The position numbers and the translations under genes were made by a program. The notes under the pieces are model-generated. The model ran no database searches. It was not told the DNA's origin and saw nothing but the letters and a program-made list of their open reading frames with translations. Source: Gemmatimonadota bacterium (lineage in GTDB: Bacteria > Gemmatimonadota > Gemmatimonadetes > Longimicrobiales > Gaopeijiaceae). Taken from it: a stretch of DNA of 46,435 nucleotides. Of the stretch, positions 7,201 through 15,942 are shown piece by piece (position 1 is the stretch's first letter; each line of letters opens with the position of its first letter). The DNA lies in the NCBI GenBank assembly GCA_022823225.1, contig JAJDXM010000004.1, forward strand, positions 1-46,435, written 5' to 3'.

Positions 7201-9439
7201 AGTGCGTCGGATCGACATCCGTAACTTCGTATGTTTCGACCACATCGTTGTCGAGCCCTCGGTCGATCCAGAGAAGCGGCTTACGGTCATCAGGGCCGAG
7301 AACGGCTCCGGAAAGACCACGTTCCTCCGGGCGATTCGGTGGGGGATGTACGGGGAGAAGGGACTCCCCGGTGCAGACACGAGAACGTTTTCGATCCATC
7401 CGGCGGACTGGCGACCCGACCAAGAGGGGGTCCTCACACAGGTGGAGATCGAGTTTGAGACCGATGGATCGACTCGAGTTCATGGTGGGGGCGGCGGTGC
7501 CACCACGGTATACAATCTCAAGAGGCGGGTAACGACCATTCGGAGTCCCGCCGAGCGCGATGACCTGCCGGATTACCGACGGGTACACGAGACGGAAACA
7601 CTCATGAAGAGGGGACCGGACGGAGATTGGGCGCCAGTACCCCACCCGAGGAGGGTGATTGAAGAACTGCTTCCCTGGGATCTCCGGGACTTCTTTGTGA
7701 TGGACGCCGACGAAGCAGCGGACTTCGTCGGCGGCAGCGAGAACAAGGCAATAGCGCGTCGAGATGTGATCGCGAAGACTACGAAGGCTGTTCAGAGCCT
7801 GCTAGGGATCGATGTATTCACGGATGCCGCAGAGCGCGTGGCAGACCGTGAGCGCGAGTTCGGCGCGGAAGCAACGAAGGCTATCGGAGACAGTGACCTC
7901 GACGCCCTTCAGCAGGAGCTGGAGGAACACAGACGGCAGGAGAAGAGCTTGGAGCGAGACTTGGCCGACCAGCGTCGACAACGGCGCGAGTTGGCTGACG
8001 GATTACGGAGAGCGCTGGACAATCTTGAAACTGAAGTAAAGGGCGTGGGTGCTGCCGAGCAGCTCTCGGAACGTCTCCAGCAGACACGACAGCGAAGAAA
8101 GCAAACCGCCGTGAGGTACGGAAGGACCATGCTACGCCTCAGTGGCCAGCTGGAGTCGACTAAACTATTGGCCACCTTATCGGGCCGACTGGTGACGAAA
8201 GCTCATAGAGTGTTGAAGCCTCTGCACGATTCTGGCGCGATTCCCCTGAGGCATCTACAGTTCGTTCGGGCCCTATTGGAAGAGGGTGTCTGCGTATGCG
8301 GCCAGCAACTGTCGACCACCGGTGTCCATCGGCAGCATCTTGAGGACCGGGTCACCAAGACTGCTGATCAGGAGCGTCGCGCGGAGTTCCTTGAGAGACT
8401 GTATGACTCGGCACATGCTTTGGTGCGCACGGGCCAAGCTGCGGAATGGCTTAACCAAACGGAACAGCTCGGCCAAGACGCCGTGTCGCTCAGTGACGAG
8501 TTGTCAGAATTGGCGCGAGAGCAGAGCGAAATCGAAGCGGCCTTTAAACTGATCGATCAGGACAGAATACAGATGTTGCGCGATGAGATCGCCGCCCTCG
8601 AGACTCAGCTGAATACAGTTAAACGCAGGATTGCTGATAATGAAACAACGTTGCCGCCAGTTGCGCAACACATCCGATCTCTAAAGAAGCGCATTAGTCA
8701 GCGGACCACAAAGGCCCGAGTCGCACGCGACAAGAGGGCTTCCGAAAAGCTGGCGGGTGTCGTCACAACCATTCTCACGCGCGCCTATAGGACCATAGAA
8801 AGCGAGCAGGTCGATGAGCTGTCCCAGCGCATGAATTTACTGTTCGGGCAAATGGCGGCTAACGTTTCGGATGAGGACGTGCCAAACGCGGAGGCCAATA
8901 AAGCGACCCTCCGTATGATCGCGGAAGTCGGTGTGCGGTCGGTGAACGACGCTGAAGGGGAATACGAGATCTTTGCATTCAACGGGCGAGGTCGTCTGAT
9001 GCCGCCCATAGAGATAAACGGTGCCTCAAGAAGAGTGCTTGCGTTGTCCTTCGTGTTAGCACTGTGCAGGGAATCCCGCACATACGCCCCGCTCATCGCG
9101 GACTCTCTGCTCAATTTCATGTCCGGGGCAGTGCGGAGAAACACGCTACTCGTTACCTCCGAGAACTCCAGTCAGCCTATACTCCTTCTGACGGGTTCCG
9201 ACATCGAGGGGCAACACGAGGCGGCTATATCGAGCCGCTACGGTGGGGCAACCTATACGCTGACTGGTCAGTGGGACGCCGTGCGGGAAGGTGGTGGAGG
9301 AGATGTGGTGAATCAAATGGTTAGAAGGCAAGTAGCGGTCGTATGTGAATGCGGCCCTAGGGAGTTCTGCGATGTCTGCGAGCGACTTGGACAACGTGAG
9401 TCGCCCGGTTGGAGTCGGCGTACCAATGGAGATGGCTGA
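7193..9439 (+). CDS. DndD-like SMC/Rad50-type ATPase
   Basis: A 748-aa ABC-type ATPase with a long central coiled coil. Walker A is AENGSGKTT (35-43), preceded by the typical RIDIRNFVCFDH start. Coiled coil spans ~215-600, with a CVCG (Cys367, Cys369) near the middle, like a zinc-hook remnant. A signature-like NGASRRVLALS is at ~609-619 and a Walker B region APLIADSLLNFM at ~632. Unlike ordinary DndD proteins, it ends in a Cys cluster (718, 720, 726, 729; CECG...CDVC) that could bind zinc. I chose GTG 7193 because AGGAGG sits nine bases upstream and the alternative TTG 7166 adds an odd charged leader. DndD supplies ATPase activity for phosphorothioation together with DndC; a DndC-like gene lies upstream in the same operon. 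Confidence 0.8.
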   Translation: MIRVRRIDIRNFVCFDHIVVEPSVDPEKRLTVIRAENGSGKTTFLRAIRWGMYGEKGLPGADTRTFSIHPADWRPDQEGVLTQVEIEFETDGSTRVHGGGGGATTVYNLKRRVTTIRSPAERDDLPDYRRVHETETLMKRGPDGDWAPVPHPRRVIEELLPWDLRDFFVMDADEAADFVGGSENKAIARRDVIAKTTKAVQSLLGIDVFTDAAERVADREREFGAEATKAIGDSDLDALQQELEEHRRQEKSLERDLADQRRQRRELADGLRRALDNLETEVKGVGAAEQLSERLQQTRQRRKQTAVRYGRTMLRLSGQLESTKLLATLSGRLVTKAHRVLKPLHDSGAIPLRHLQFVRALLEEGVCVCGQQLSTTGVHRQHLEDRVTKTADQERRAEFLERLYDSAHALVRTGQAAEWLNQTEQLGQDAVSLSDELSELAREQSEIEAAFKLIDQDRIQMLRDEIAALETQLNTVKRRIADNETTLPPVAQHIRSLKKRISQRTTKARVARDKRASEKLAGVVTTILTRAYRTIESEQVDELSQRMNLLFGQMAANVSDEDVPNAEANKATLRMIAEVGVRSVNDAEGEYEIFAFNGRGRLMPPIEINGASRRVLALSFVLALCRESRTYAPLIADSLLNFMSGAVRRNTLLVTSENSSQPILLLTGSDIEGQHEAAISSRYGGATYTLTGQWDAVREGGGGDVVNQMVRRQVAVVCECGPREFCDVCERLGQRESPGWSRRTNGDG

Positions 9440-9927
9440 TGAACTATTTCAAAGCGCTATTGACTAGTCGAGCACATTCTCTGTTTCTCCCTGCAAAATG
9501 GAAGGACGATATTCAACGCTACGTTCGTCAACACCAGCAGGGGGCTAGTAGCAATCCTGAGGCCGCGCCCTTTGGGCGACAACTGGATTTCTGGACGCTC
9601 GCGTTTGCGACGGCGGTTGCTCGGGGCATCGCTCCACTTAAGTCGCGCCCCAACCAGGGGGGTCACAAGTTCGTTGACACGCGGCAGGTCGAGATGTCTG
9701 ATGAGCTTTGCGAGTTGCTCGCGGTCGTGGCTCTTGGGACCCTAGGCCCCGATGATGACGGCGTTGAAGATCCCGCTCGGATCATTGAACTCGCCAACCA
9801 GTACGCAGCCGCGGGCTGCGAAGAACTACTCCTCCGGCTTCAAGACCCGGATTTGCGTCTAAGTACGCTTGACAAGGCAATCGTTTTCGCCAGAGAGTTG
9901 GCACTCCCCGAATCTGACACAGATTGA
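9439..9927 (+). CDS. Last gene of the DndCD-like operon, unknown function
   Basis: A 162-aa protein. ATG 9439 overlaps the previous stop by one base (TGATG) and has GGAG seven bases upstream, so it is the natural start. The middle part (QLDFWTLAFATAVARGIAPL...FVDTRQVEMSDELCELLAVVALG) suggests a small helical domain. DndE is the small helical protein that ends dnd operons, and this gene sits in the equivalent place, but the sequence does not clearly match it, so a shared role is a guess. No transcription terminator is evident after the stop. Confidence 0.65.
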   Translation: MNYFKALLTSRAHSLFLPAKWKDDIQRYVRQHQQGASSNPEAAPFGRQLDFWTLAFATAVARGIAPLKSRPNQGGHKFVDTRQVEMSDELCELLAVVALGTLGPDDDGVEDPARIIELANQYAAAGCEELLLRLQDPDLRLSTLDKAIVFARELALPESDTD

Positions 9928-10238
9928 AGTCGGGCGTGAAACATCACGGTCCATCCGCAAGCGGCGACGATTCAGAGGACGGGTATCTCGTTCGATGAGA
10001 TCCGTTTCGAGTGTCCGCACGTGACGGGATCGAGCGGTCCGACGACGACATGACAAGTGTACATTACATTCAGCCATGTTTACATTACATTCTGTCGTGA
10101 AGCACCGTCCCTTGTTGCCGACCCCTCCGCGACGAATTCGTGACGCGAACGCGGTTCCGAAGCCGGTAACCGACGACACCCGTGGGGTGTTGATCCATCT
10201 CCCTGCTCACCCTGTTATTGACAACCCAAACACCCAAC
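9928..10238. other. Intergenic region between the DndCD-like operon and mcrBC
   Basis: A 311-base gap without a convincing gene. It contains a pair of direct repeats near 10060-10092 and is relatively AT-rich there. The TTATTGACAACC at 10214-10225 could be part of a promoter, or TTG 10218 could be a start codon for McrB. Minus-strand frames here have no recognisable content. Confidence 0.5.
10060..10092. promoter_or_regulatory. Two direct repeats upstream of mcrBC, likely operator
   Basis: TACATTACATTC occurs at 10060-10071 and again at 10081-10092. The period is 21 bp, two turns of the DNA helix, so both copies face the same side. The copies lie about 150 bases before the mcrB start. A regulator could bind both. 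The partial similarity of TTTACAT to the palindromic elements at 13.2-18.3 kb may be chance. Confidence 0.45.
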
Positions 10239-11981
10239 ATGCCCCGATTCAAGTATCATGAGCAGATCCTAGCGGCCGCCGAGCACTGGAAGGACCGGTG
10301 TTTGCTTGGCGAACGATCCCTGTTCACCGACCGACCCCTGTGGACTCGCGCGAACTTCCAAGCGCTGCTACCGCTCTTCGCCGAGAATCTGGACGATCTC
10401 TACGACCGCCTGCTCGCGATCGGCTCTTCAGACGCCAAGTGTCTTTGGGCCGAAATGACCTGGCTGTACCACTTGATTGAGCGCCCGGGTTCCATGGGAC
10501 CCGGGGCCAAGCGACGCCGGATCGCCGAGGTTTGGCGGTCGTCAGGGCGAGACTTCCCAGAGGGCCATGAGCTCGTCGCGGATACAGTGCTCGGCGCGGG
10601 CATCCTCAACCCGGGTCGGGCCTATAGTAGGCATGCCTGGAGGGAATACCACTTCTTCACGGTCGCCATGCTGGAGTGGTTCTCGCTAGATCGGAGCAAG
10701 CGTGAAACACTACTTGGTGACGCATGGGAGTTCGCCTCATGGTTGGACGCCACCAGACTCGCCCCTAACCGCATGCTTAGACACGCGATCGTGTTTCTGT
10801 TCTTCCCAGACGAATTCGAACCGATCATCTCCAACAGAGGCAAGAGAAAGATCGTCAGCCGACTGCACCAAGGCGAGCGTGTCAGTCCCTCCGATGCGGT
10901 CGCCATCGACCGTGCGCTGCTCGTGATCCGTCAACGCCTCGAAAAGGAGTACCCCGGTGAAGAGCACCACTTCTACCTCCCCCCGTTCAAGGAGCTCTGG
11001 CAAACACCTGCGCGTCCCGAACCTCCGAAGAATGGCAAGACGGTGACCGAGCCGATCCCGGATCCCTACCAACCCGACCCCCCGACCACCTACCTCCCCA
11101 CTCACGCCCACCAAGACCTCTTCCTCCCCCCCACCCACTTCAACCGCCTCCTCACCTCCCTCAAGTCCCGCAAGAACCTCATCCTCCAAGGCCCCCCCGG
11201 CACCGGCAAGACCTTCATCGCCCGCCGCCTCGCATGGTGCCTCATCGGCCACGAGGACAACGACCCCATCGAGATGGTCCAGTTCCACCAGTCCTACGCC
11301 TACGAGGACTTCGTGCAGGGGTACCGCCCCACCGACGACGGCGGATTCGACCTCAAGCCCGGCGTCTTCCACCGCTTCTGCGAACGCGCGCGCGCCAACC
11401 TCGACACCCCCCACGTCTTCATCATCGACGAGATCAACCGCGGCAACCTGTCGCGCATCTTCGGCGAGCTGCTCATGCTGATTGAGGCCGACAAGCGTAG
11501 CGAGGACTACGCCGTCGCGCTGACTTATGCGGACCCCGCGGACGGCCGCTTCCACGTCCCCGAGAACGTCCACATTTTGGGCATGATGAACACCGCGGAC
11601 CGGTCGCTGGCGCTGGTCGACTACGCGCTCCGCCGGCGATTCGCCTTCGAGTCGCTGCAGCCAGCCTTCGGAACGGACTTCGGCCGGACGGCGTTCGAAA
11701 AGCACCTCACCGGCAAGGGCGCCGCCCCCTCCCTCGCCCGCCGCATCTCCGACCGCATCGGCAAGCTCAACGAGACGATCGCCAACGACAGCGAACTCGG
11801 CCCCGGTTTCCGGATCGGCCACAGCTACTTCGTCCCCCGCGACGACGACGAGGAGGAACCCTCCGACGCCTGGTACGCCCACATCGTCGAGACCCAGATC
11901 GCGCCGCTGCTTCGCGAGTACTGGTTCGACTCGCCGGAGGATGTCGACAACGAAGTGGCCAGGCTCACCGCCGACGCCTGA
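10239..11981 (+). CDS. mcrB: McrB-family AAA+ GTPase of a modification-dependent restriction system
   Basis: A 580-aa protein. The N-terminal ~270 residues form a putative target-recognition region; it is not the DUF3578 type that I would recognise. After a proline-rich linker (~265-290) comes the AAA+ domain: Walker A GPPGTGKTF (318-326), Walker B with VFIIDEINRGNLSRIFGE (~391-408), the family marker GMMNTADRSLALVDYALRRRFAF (~447-470). McrB uses GTP to translocate DNA, and McrC provides the nuclease. ATG 10239 fits a short N-terminus MPRFKYHEQ; TTG 10218 is the alternative. Base use changes abruptly at ~11040: the 5' part uses mixed codons while the AAA+ part is strongly C-ending, suggesting a mosaic gene. 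mcrC follows 12 nt downstream. Confidence 0.9.
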   Translation: MPRFKYHEQILAAAEHWKDRCLLGERSLFTDRPLWTRANFQALLPLFAENLDDLYDRLLAIGSSDAKCLWAEMTWLYHLIERPGSMGPGAKRRRIAEVWRSSGRDFPEGHELVADTVLGAGILNPGRAYSRHAWREYHFFTVAMLEWFSLDRSKRETLLGDAWEFASWLDATRLAPNRMLRHAIVFLFFPDEFEPIISNRGKRKIVSRLHQGERVSPSDAVAIDRALLVIRQRLEKEYPGEEHHFYLPPFKELWQTPARPEPPKNGKTVTEPIPDPYQPDPPTTYLPTHAHQDLFLPPTHFNRLLTSLKSRKNLILQGPPGTGKTFIARRLAWCLIGHEDNDPIEMVQFHQSYAYEDFVQGYRPTDDGGFDLKPGVFHRFCERARANLDTPHVFIIDEINRGNLSRIFGELLMLIEADKRSEDYAVALTYADPADGRFHVPENVHILGMMNTADRSLALVDYALRRRFAFESLQPAFGTDFGRTAFEKHLTGKGAAPSLARRISDRIGKLNETIANDSELGPGFRIGHSYFVPRDDDEEEPSDAWYAHIVETQIAPLLREYWFDSPEDVDNEVARLTADA

Positions 11982-11993
11982 CCCCGGCGACCC

Positions 11994-13145
11994 GTGAAGA
12001 ACATCCCGATCCTCAACGTCTACTACCTCCTCTGCTACGCCTGGGGACGGGTCCAGGAACGCGACACCGCGCGGCTGGCCACGCTCGGCGGCCTCTCGAC
12101 GGTGCAGGACCTGCTGGGCAAGGTGCTCGCGGGCGGCGTCAACCATCTCTTCCGGCGCGGGATCGACCGCGGGTACGTCGAACGGCGCGAAGACCTCGCC
12201 GGCATCCGCGGCAAGCTGGCGGTCAGCGAGACGGCGAAGCGTGCGCTCCGTGCGCGGGCCCGGGCCGCGTGCGACTTCGAGGAGCTGAGCGTGGACATCC
12301 TCCCGAACCGCATCCTGCGCTCGTCGCTGCACGGACTGCTCAGGCGGGGCGTCACCATGGACGGACGGGACGTCACGCTCGACCGCCGTGTCCGCGCCGA
12401 CGTGCGCTCCGCCTACCGAAGGCTCGACGGCATCTCGCGCACCCGCCTGCGGCGGAACACCTTCGGCCAGGTGCAGCTCGGCGGCAACCGTCGGCTCTAC
12501 CACTTCCTGCTCTCGGTGTGCAGGCTCCTTTACGAAAGCTCGCTGGTCGACGAGACCACCGGCCGCACCACCTTCCGCGACTTCCGGCGCGACGATGCGA
12601 CCATGTGGGCGCTCTTCGAGGAGTTCGTCACCGGATTCTACCTGCGCGAGCAGCGCGTGTACCGCGTGAATCCGGGCGGCCGCCGGATCCAATGGGCCGA
12701 CCCCGGTTGGGCGACCGACGCCGACCGCGCCCGGATCCCCGTCATGGACGCCGACGTGATCCTCGAATCGCCCGAACGGCGGATCATCCTGGACACGAAG
12801 TACTATCGCGACGCGCTGGCCGGCGGGAGGGAGCGCGGCGCCGGCATGGGCCCCGCTTCGGGCACCGGATCCAGCACCGGCGGCCGCTCCGCCTACGGCA
12901 CCGGCAAGCTGCACTCCGGCAATCTCTACCAGCTGCTCGCGTACCTGCGGAACCGTCAGGCCACTCGGCCGGACGGACCGGTCCACGAGGGGATTCTGCT
13001 GTATCCGCAGGTGGGCGATGAGGCGCTACGGGCCGACGTTCGGCTTGAAGGGTTTCGGATTCAGGCTCGGACGGTAAACCTTGGTCGGGACTGGCGGCTG
13101 ATTCATGAGGAGATGCTGGGGGTGGTGGGCGTGGGCGGGGGGTGA
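11994..13145 (+). CDS. mcrC: McrC-like PD-(D/E)xK nuclease subunit
   Basis: A 383-aa McrC-family (5-methylcytosine restriction) protein. The N-terminus IPILNVYYLLCYAWG is the standard start of the short McrC form. The nuclease core is near residues 251-272: MDADVILESPERRIILDTKYY, with the D...D/E-x-K pattern of PD-(D/E)xK enzymes. A Gly-rich insert (~277-300) follows and the conserved Q-LAYL region comes near 312. Starts at GTG 11994, 12 nt after mcrB, so they are co-transcribed. Cuts DNA carrying modified bases when driven by McrB. GC content and C-ending codons match the 3' half of mcrB and the chromosomal genes to the right. Confidence 0.9.
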   Translation: MKNIPILNVYYLLCYAWGRVQERDTARLATLGGLSTVQDLLGKVLAGGVNHLFRRGIDRGYVERREDLAGIRGKLAVSETAKRALRARARAACDFEELSVDILPNRILRSSLHGLLRRGVTMDGRDVTLDRRVRADVRSAYRRLDGISRTRLRRNTFGQVQLGGNRRLYHFLLSVCRLLYESSLVDETTGRTTFRDFRRDDATMWALFEEFVTGFYLREQRVYRVNPGGRRIQWADPGWATDADRARIPVMDADVILESPERRIILDTKYYRDALAGGRERGAGMGPASGTGSSTGGRSAYGTGKLHSGNLYQLLAYLRNRQATRPDGPVHEGILLYPQVGDEALRADVRLEGFRIQARTVNLGRDWRLIHEEMLGVVGVGGG

Positions 13146-13173
13146 CCCGGAAGGCACCGGGACGCTGCTAGAG

Positions 13174-13217
13174 GTCAACTGCAGTTTCCAAAATGTAAAG
13201 CGCAGTTGACATTTTCA
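13174..13217. repeat. Palindromic intergenic element, copy C
   Basis: A perfect 9-bp inverted repeat, GTCAACTGC (13174-13182) and GCAGTTGAC (13202-13210), surrounds a degenerate version of the core seen at 18243-18257 (here TTTCCAAAATGTAAA). The GTCAAC-GCAGTTT...ATGTAAAG arrangement matches copy B at 18232. It lies 28 bp after the mcrC stop. It could be an operator, a recombination site or the trace of a small mobile element. Confidence 0.6.
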
Positions 13218-13279
13218 CCGTGATCCGTAAGGGTTCTCACGGCATGTTGGTCAAGCGGAAGGGGACAAGCTCGAACTGG

Positions 13280-13316
13280 CCAGGGACCAGACACCGGTTA
13301 TCGCCTGGTCCGCTGG
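13280..13316. other. Imperfect hairpin in the leader of the Schlafen-like gene
   Basis: CCAGGGACCAG (13280-13290) can pair with CTGGTCCGCTGG (13305-13316), leaving one bulge and a 14-base loop. There is no U tract, so it is not an ordinary terminator. It lies 78 bases before the start codon of the next gene and might affect its expression. Confidence 0.35.
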
Positions 13317-13393
13317 CTCCCACTTCCCCGCTCTCGTTAGCTTTGCAGGACTGGCGTGGCTATCGGCAACCCCGCAAGGAGACGCGATTCTCG

Positions 13394-15793
13394 GTGAGCA
13401 ACCTCAGAATCAACCTCGACGACCTGCTCCACGCCCGCACCGTCGAGTCCGAGCGGATCGAGTTCAAGGCGACCTGGGACGAGAAGGTCACGGGTTACCA
13501 GGTCTTGAAGACGATCTGCGCCTTCGCGAACGACCTGAGGCGCCACGGCAGCGGGTACATCATCCTGGGCGTCGCCGAAAAGGACGGCCGCGCTGATCTC
13601 CCACCCAGGGGGTTGACCGCGGAGCAGATCGAGGGCGCGACCAGGTGGCTCAAGGGACAGAGCCGCAGGATTGAGCCGCGGTATGAGCCCGTCTTCTCCC
13701 CGGAAGAAAGGGACGGGCGACGCATTCTGGTCATCTGGGTTCCAGCCAGCGAGACTCCCCCACACCAGGCACCCGACGGCGACAAGGTCCCCAGGAAGTA
13801 CTGGGTGAGGATTGACCAGGAGACGGTGGACGCCCAGGCCCGTGACCTTCTTAAACAACTCGTTGACCAGTCCACCACGGTACCATGGGACTCCCGCGCC
13901 GCCCTGAACGCCACGGTTGACGATTTGAGCGAGACCCTGGTTCGCGAGCACCTGCGGGCCTGCGAGAGTGCCCTGCTCGACGAACCGGACGCCCGGACCA
14001 TCTACCGGAAGATGGACATGGTCCGGCGGGTCAATGACCACGAGGTGCCGCGGAACGTCGCGCTCCTCTTCTTCTCTCGCGATCCCACTCGATGGTTCCC
14101 CGGAGCGAAGATCGAGACCAGCATCCTGCGGGCCGGAGCCGGCGGTGACGCCATCGATGAAAAGGAGTTCGAGGGCGGGGTCGCGGAACAGGTCAGAGAC
14201 TGTCTCCATTACCTGCGACGAGAGGTAATGGAGTCGATGATAAGCAAGGTGCCCAACCAGCTCGAGGCAGAACACAGCGTCAACTATCCGGAGGACGCCC
14301 TCCGCGAGGTTCTTGTGAACGCGCTCTTCCACCGCGGCTACGCCGAGGACTCTCCCCATTCCACTCTGGTTCGCATCACGCCGGACCGTATCGACATCCG
14401 CAGCACTCCGGGACCGGTCCCAGGCATCGACCTCGACCAACTCCAACAGGGAGGCAGCCCGCGTCTGGTACCTCCCCGCAACCCAAGGGTCGGCGAGTTG
14501 TTCAAGGAGCTTGGGCTTGCGGAAAAAAGACTGACCGGCCTGGGCAAGGTTTACCAGGCCATGGAGCGCAACGGGTCACCCCCGCCCGAATTCCATTTCG
14601 ACGAAGGACGCACGTTCTTCCAGGCGACTCTGTTCGCCCATACGCGGAAGACAACGAGGGCAGCGATCCGTACGGCCGACGAACTTCGGGCTGTGGGGCG
14701 CGCCAGGGCGGCCGCCGACACGCTCGAATCCGCATGGCGTGCCAATCCCGGGTCGCGCCGACTTGCCGAAGAGCTGGTTGGCCAATGCGTGACATTAGGG
14801 GATCTGGATCGTGCCGCGCCCGTGATCGAAGCCGTGCTGGAACTGGACCCTGATTCCGAACGCCCGAGCGTCGTCGTGCAGTGGTTGGAGGCGCTCGTTG
14901 CCGACGGACAGCGGGAGCGCGCACACCGCTTTCTCCGCGAACAGGCATCGAAGCTGTCCCCGCGTGAAGCGGCCGGTGCCGCGATCGTGGCCAGACGACT
15001 CCGGGAACCCGGCACTGCCGCCACACTCTTCGACATCGCCGGCACCCTGATCCTGGACGACCCTCGTGCGCTGTTGGAGTGCGCCCAGAACAAGCTCTGG
15101 CTCGCCGGGCAAGCCCAACGCGGGGGCATCGCCGCCAGGAATCGGGACCTACTGCACGACGCACGCGTTCTGCTGGAGCGGTTGCTCCGCATGGATGCGC
15201 CCCGTCGCAGACTCGCCTGGGCCTGGCGGGAACTGGCACGGGCACGGCGATGGCTGGGCGAGCCGGCTTCAGCGGTGGACGAAGCATATGCGATGGCCAC
15301 CGAACTGGCTTGGGACGAAACAAGGTTCTGGACGGAGTGGGGGCGTTCCAGCGAGCGCGGTGCTGTGGCACAGTTGGTGTGGCAGCAGCCGAAGGTTCGC
15401 GAATTGTCGGTGCCCGAACACCTCTATGGCCCGGGGGTCCTGGGCGACGGAGAGTATGACAAGCAGAGCAAGACAGTAGAGGCCGTGGGTCGGGCAGTCG
15501 ATAAACTCGACACGATCCTCGCTTCCGCCATCAAGGCGCCCGACCATCGCACCCGGCGCATACAGAAGCACCTTGCCGACGCGCACACACGACTCCAGCG
15601 TTCCGGGCCCCTTCGGATTGCCACCGGCCTCGAGGTGGCAAGAGACCTGACTGGGATCATCGTGTCTTCGACGGATCACAAGGAAGGGCTGTCAGCGGAC
15701 GAGTCGACTTCGGCCATGTTCATGGAATTGACTCAAGCCCTGGCAGAGGTCAACGCACGGTTTCTGCGTTGGCTCGGGCCGCGTCGCACCTGA
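13394..15793 (+). CDS. Schlafen AlbA_2 / HATPase-domain ATP-binding protein with TPR-like C-terminal half
   Basis: A 799-aa protein. Residues ~10-140 form an AlbA_2 (Schlafen) domain: ESERIEFKATW, then CAFAND, then GYIILGVAE. Residues ~300-420 form a HATPase_c_4-type ATP-binding region (DALREVLVNALFHRGY; VGELFKELGLAEKR). The rest (~430-660) is repeated helical pairs resembling TPRs, with no match I can name beyond that. Such AlbA_2-HATPase proteins are usually called transcriptional regulators or putative nucleases and are common in defence islands. GTG 13394 is preferred: AAGGAG lies 12 bases upstream, and the upstream extension to 13220 reads as noncoding. It follows mcrBC but is separated by 248 bp containing element C, so it is probably its own unit. 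Confidence 0.75.
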   Translation: MSNLRINLDDLLHARTVESERIEFKATWDEKVTGYQVLKTICAFANDLRRHGSGYIILGVAEKDGRADLPPRGLTAEQIEGATRWLKGQSRRIEPRYEPVFSPEERDGRRILVIWVPASETPPHQAPDGDKVPRKYWVRIDQETVDAQARDLLKQLVDQSTTVPWDSRAALNATVDDLSETLVREHLRACESALLDEPDARTIYRKMDMVRRVNDHEVPRNVALLFFSRDPTRWFPGAKIETSILRAGAGGDAIDEKEFEGGVAEQVRDCLHYLRREVMESMISKVPNQLEAEHSVNYPEDALREVLVNALFHRGYAEDSPHSTLVRITPDRIDIRSTPGPVPGIDLDQLQQGGSPRLVPPRNPRVGELFKELGLAEKRLTGLGKVYQAMERNGSPPPEFHFDEGRTFFQATLFAHTRKTTRAAIRTADELRAVGRARAAADTLESAWRANPGSRRLAEELVGQCVTLGDLDRAAPVIEAVLELDPDSERPSVVVQWLEALVADGQRERAHRFLREQASKLSPREAAGAAIVARRLREPGTAATLFDIAGTLILDDPRALLECAQNKLWLAGQAQRGGIAARNRDLLHDARVLLERLLRMDAPRRRLAWAWRELARARRWLGEPASAVDEAYAMATELAWDETRFWTEWGRSSERGAVAQLVWQQPKVRELSVPEHLYGPGVLGDGEYDKQSKTVEAVGRAVDKLDTILASAIKAPDHRTRRIQKHLADAHTRLQRSGPLRIATGLEVARDLTGIIVSSTDHKEGLSADESTSAMFMELTQALAEVNARFLRWLGPRRT

Positions 15794-15942
15794 GTTACCG
15801 GGCGGCCATGCCGTAACCGAAGACCGAGGAGATGCTGGCGACGGTTGGCGTGTGCAGGGAGGTTTATCAACGGGCGGGTCTCACCCGAATAGCCTCTCCC
15901 GCACAGCGCTCTTCGGCACGCCGAGATGGCGCGCCACGTCGG

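Noticed and set aside
9439-9927. Calling the last operon gene dndE
   Set aside because: Position fits, but the sequence has no clear DndE match; left as unknown.
10737-12986. Long antisense frame (749 aa) over mcrBC
   Set aside because: Low-complexity translation in a GC-rich gene; mcrB and mcrC motifs lie on the other strand. A codon-bias shadow.
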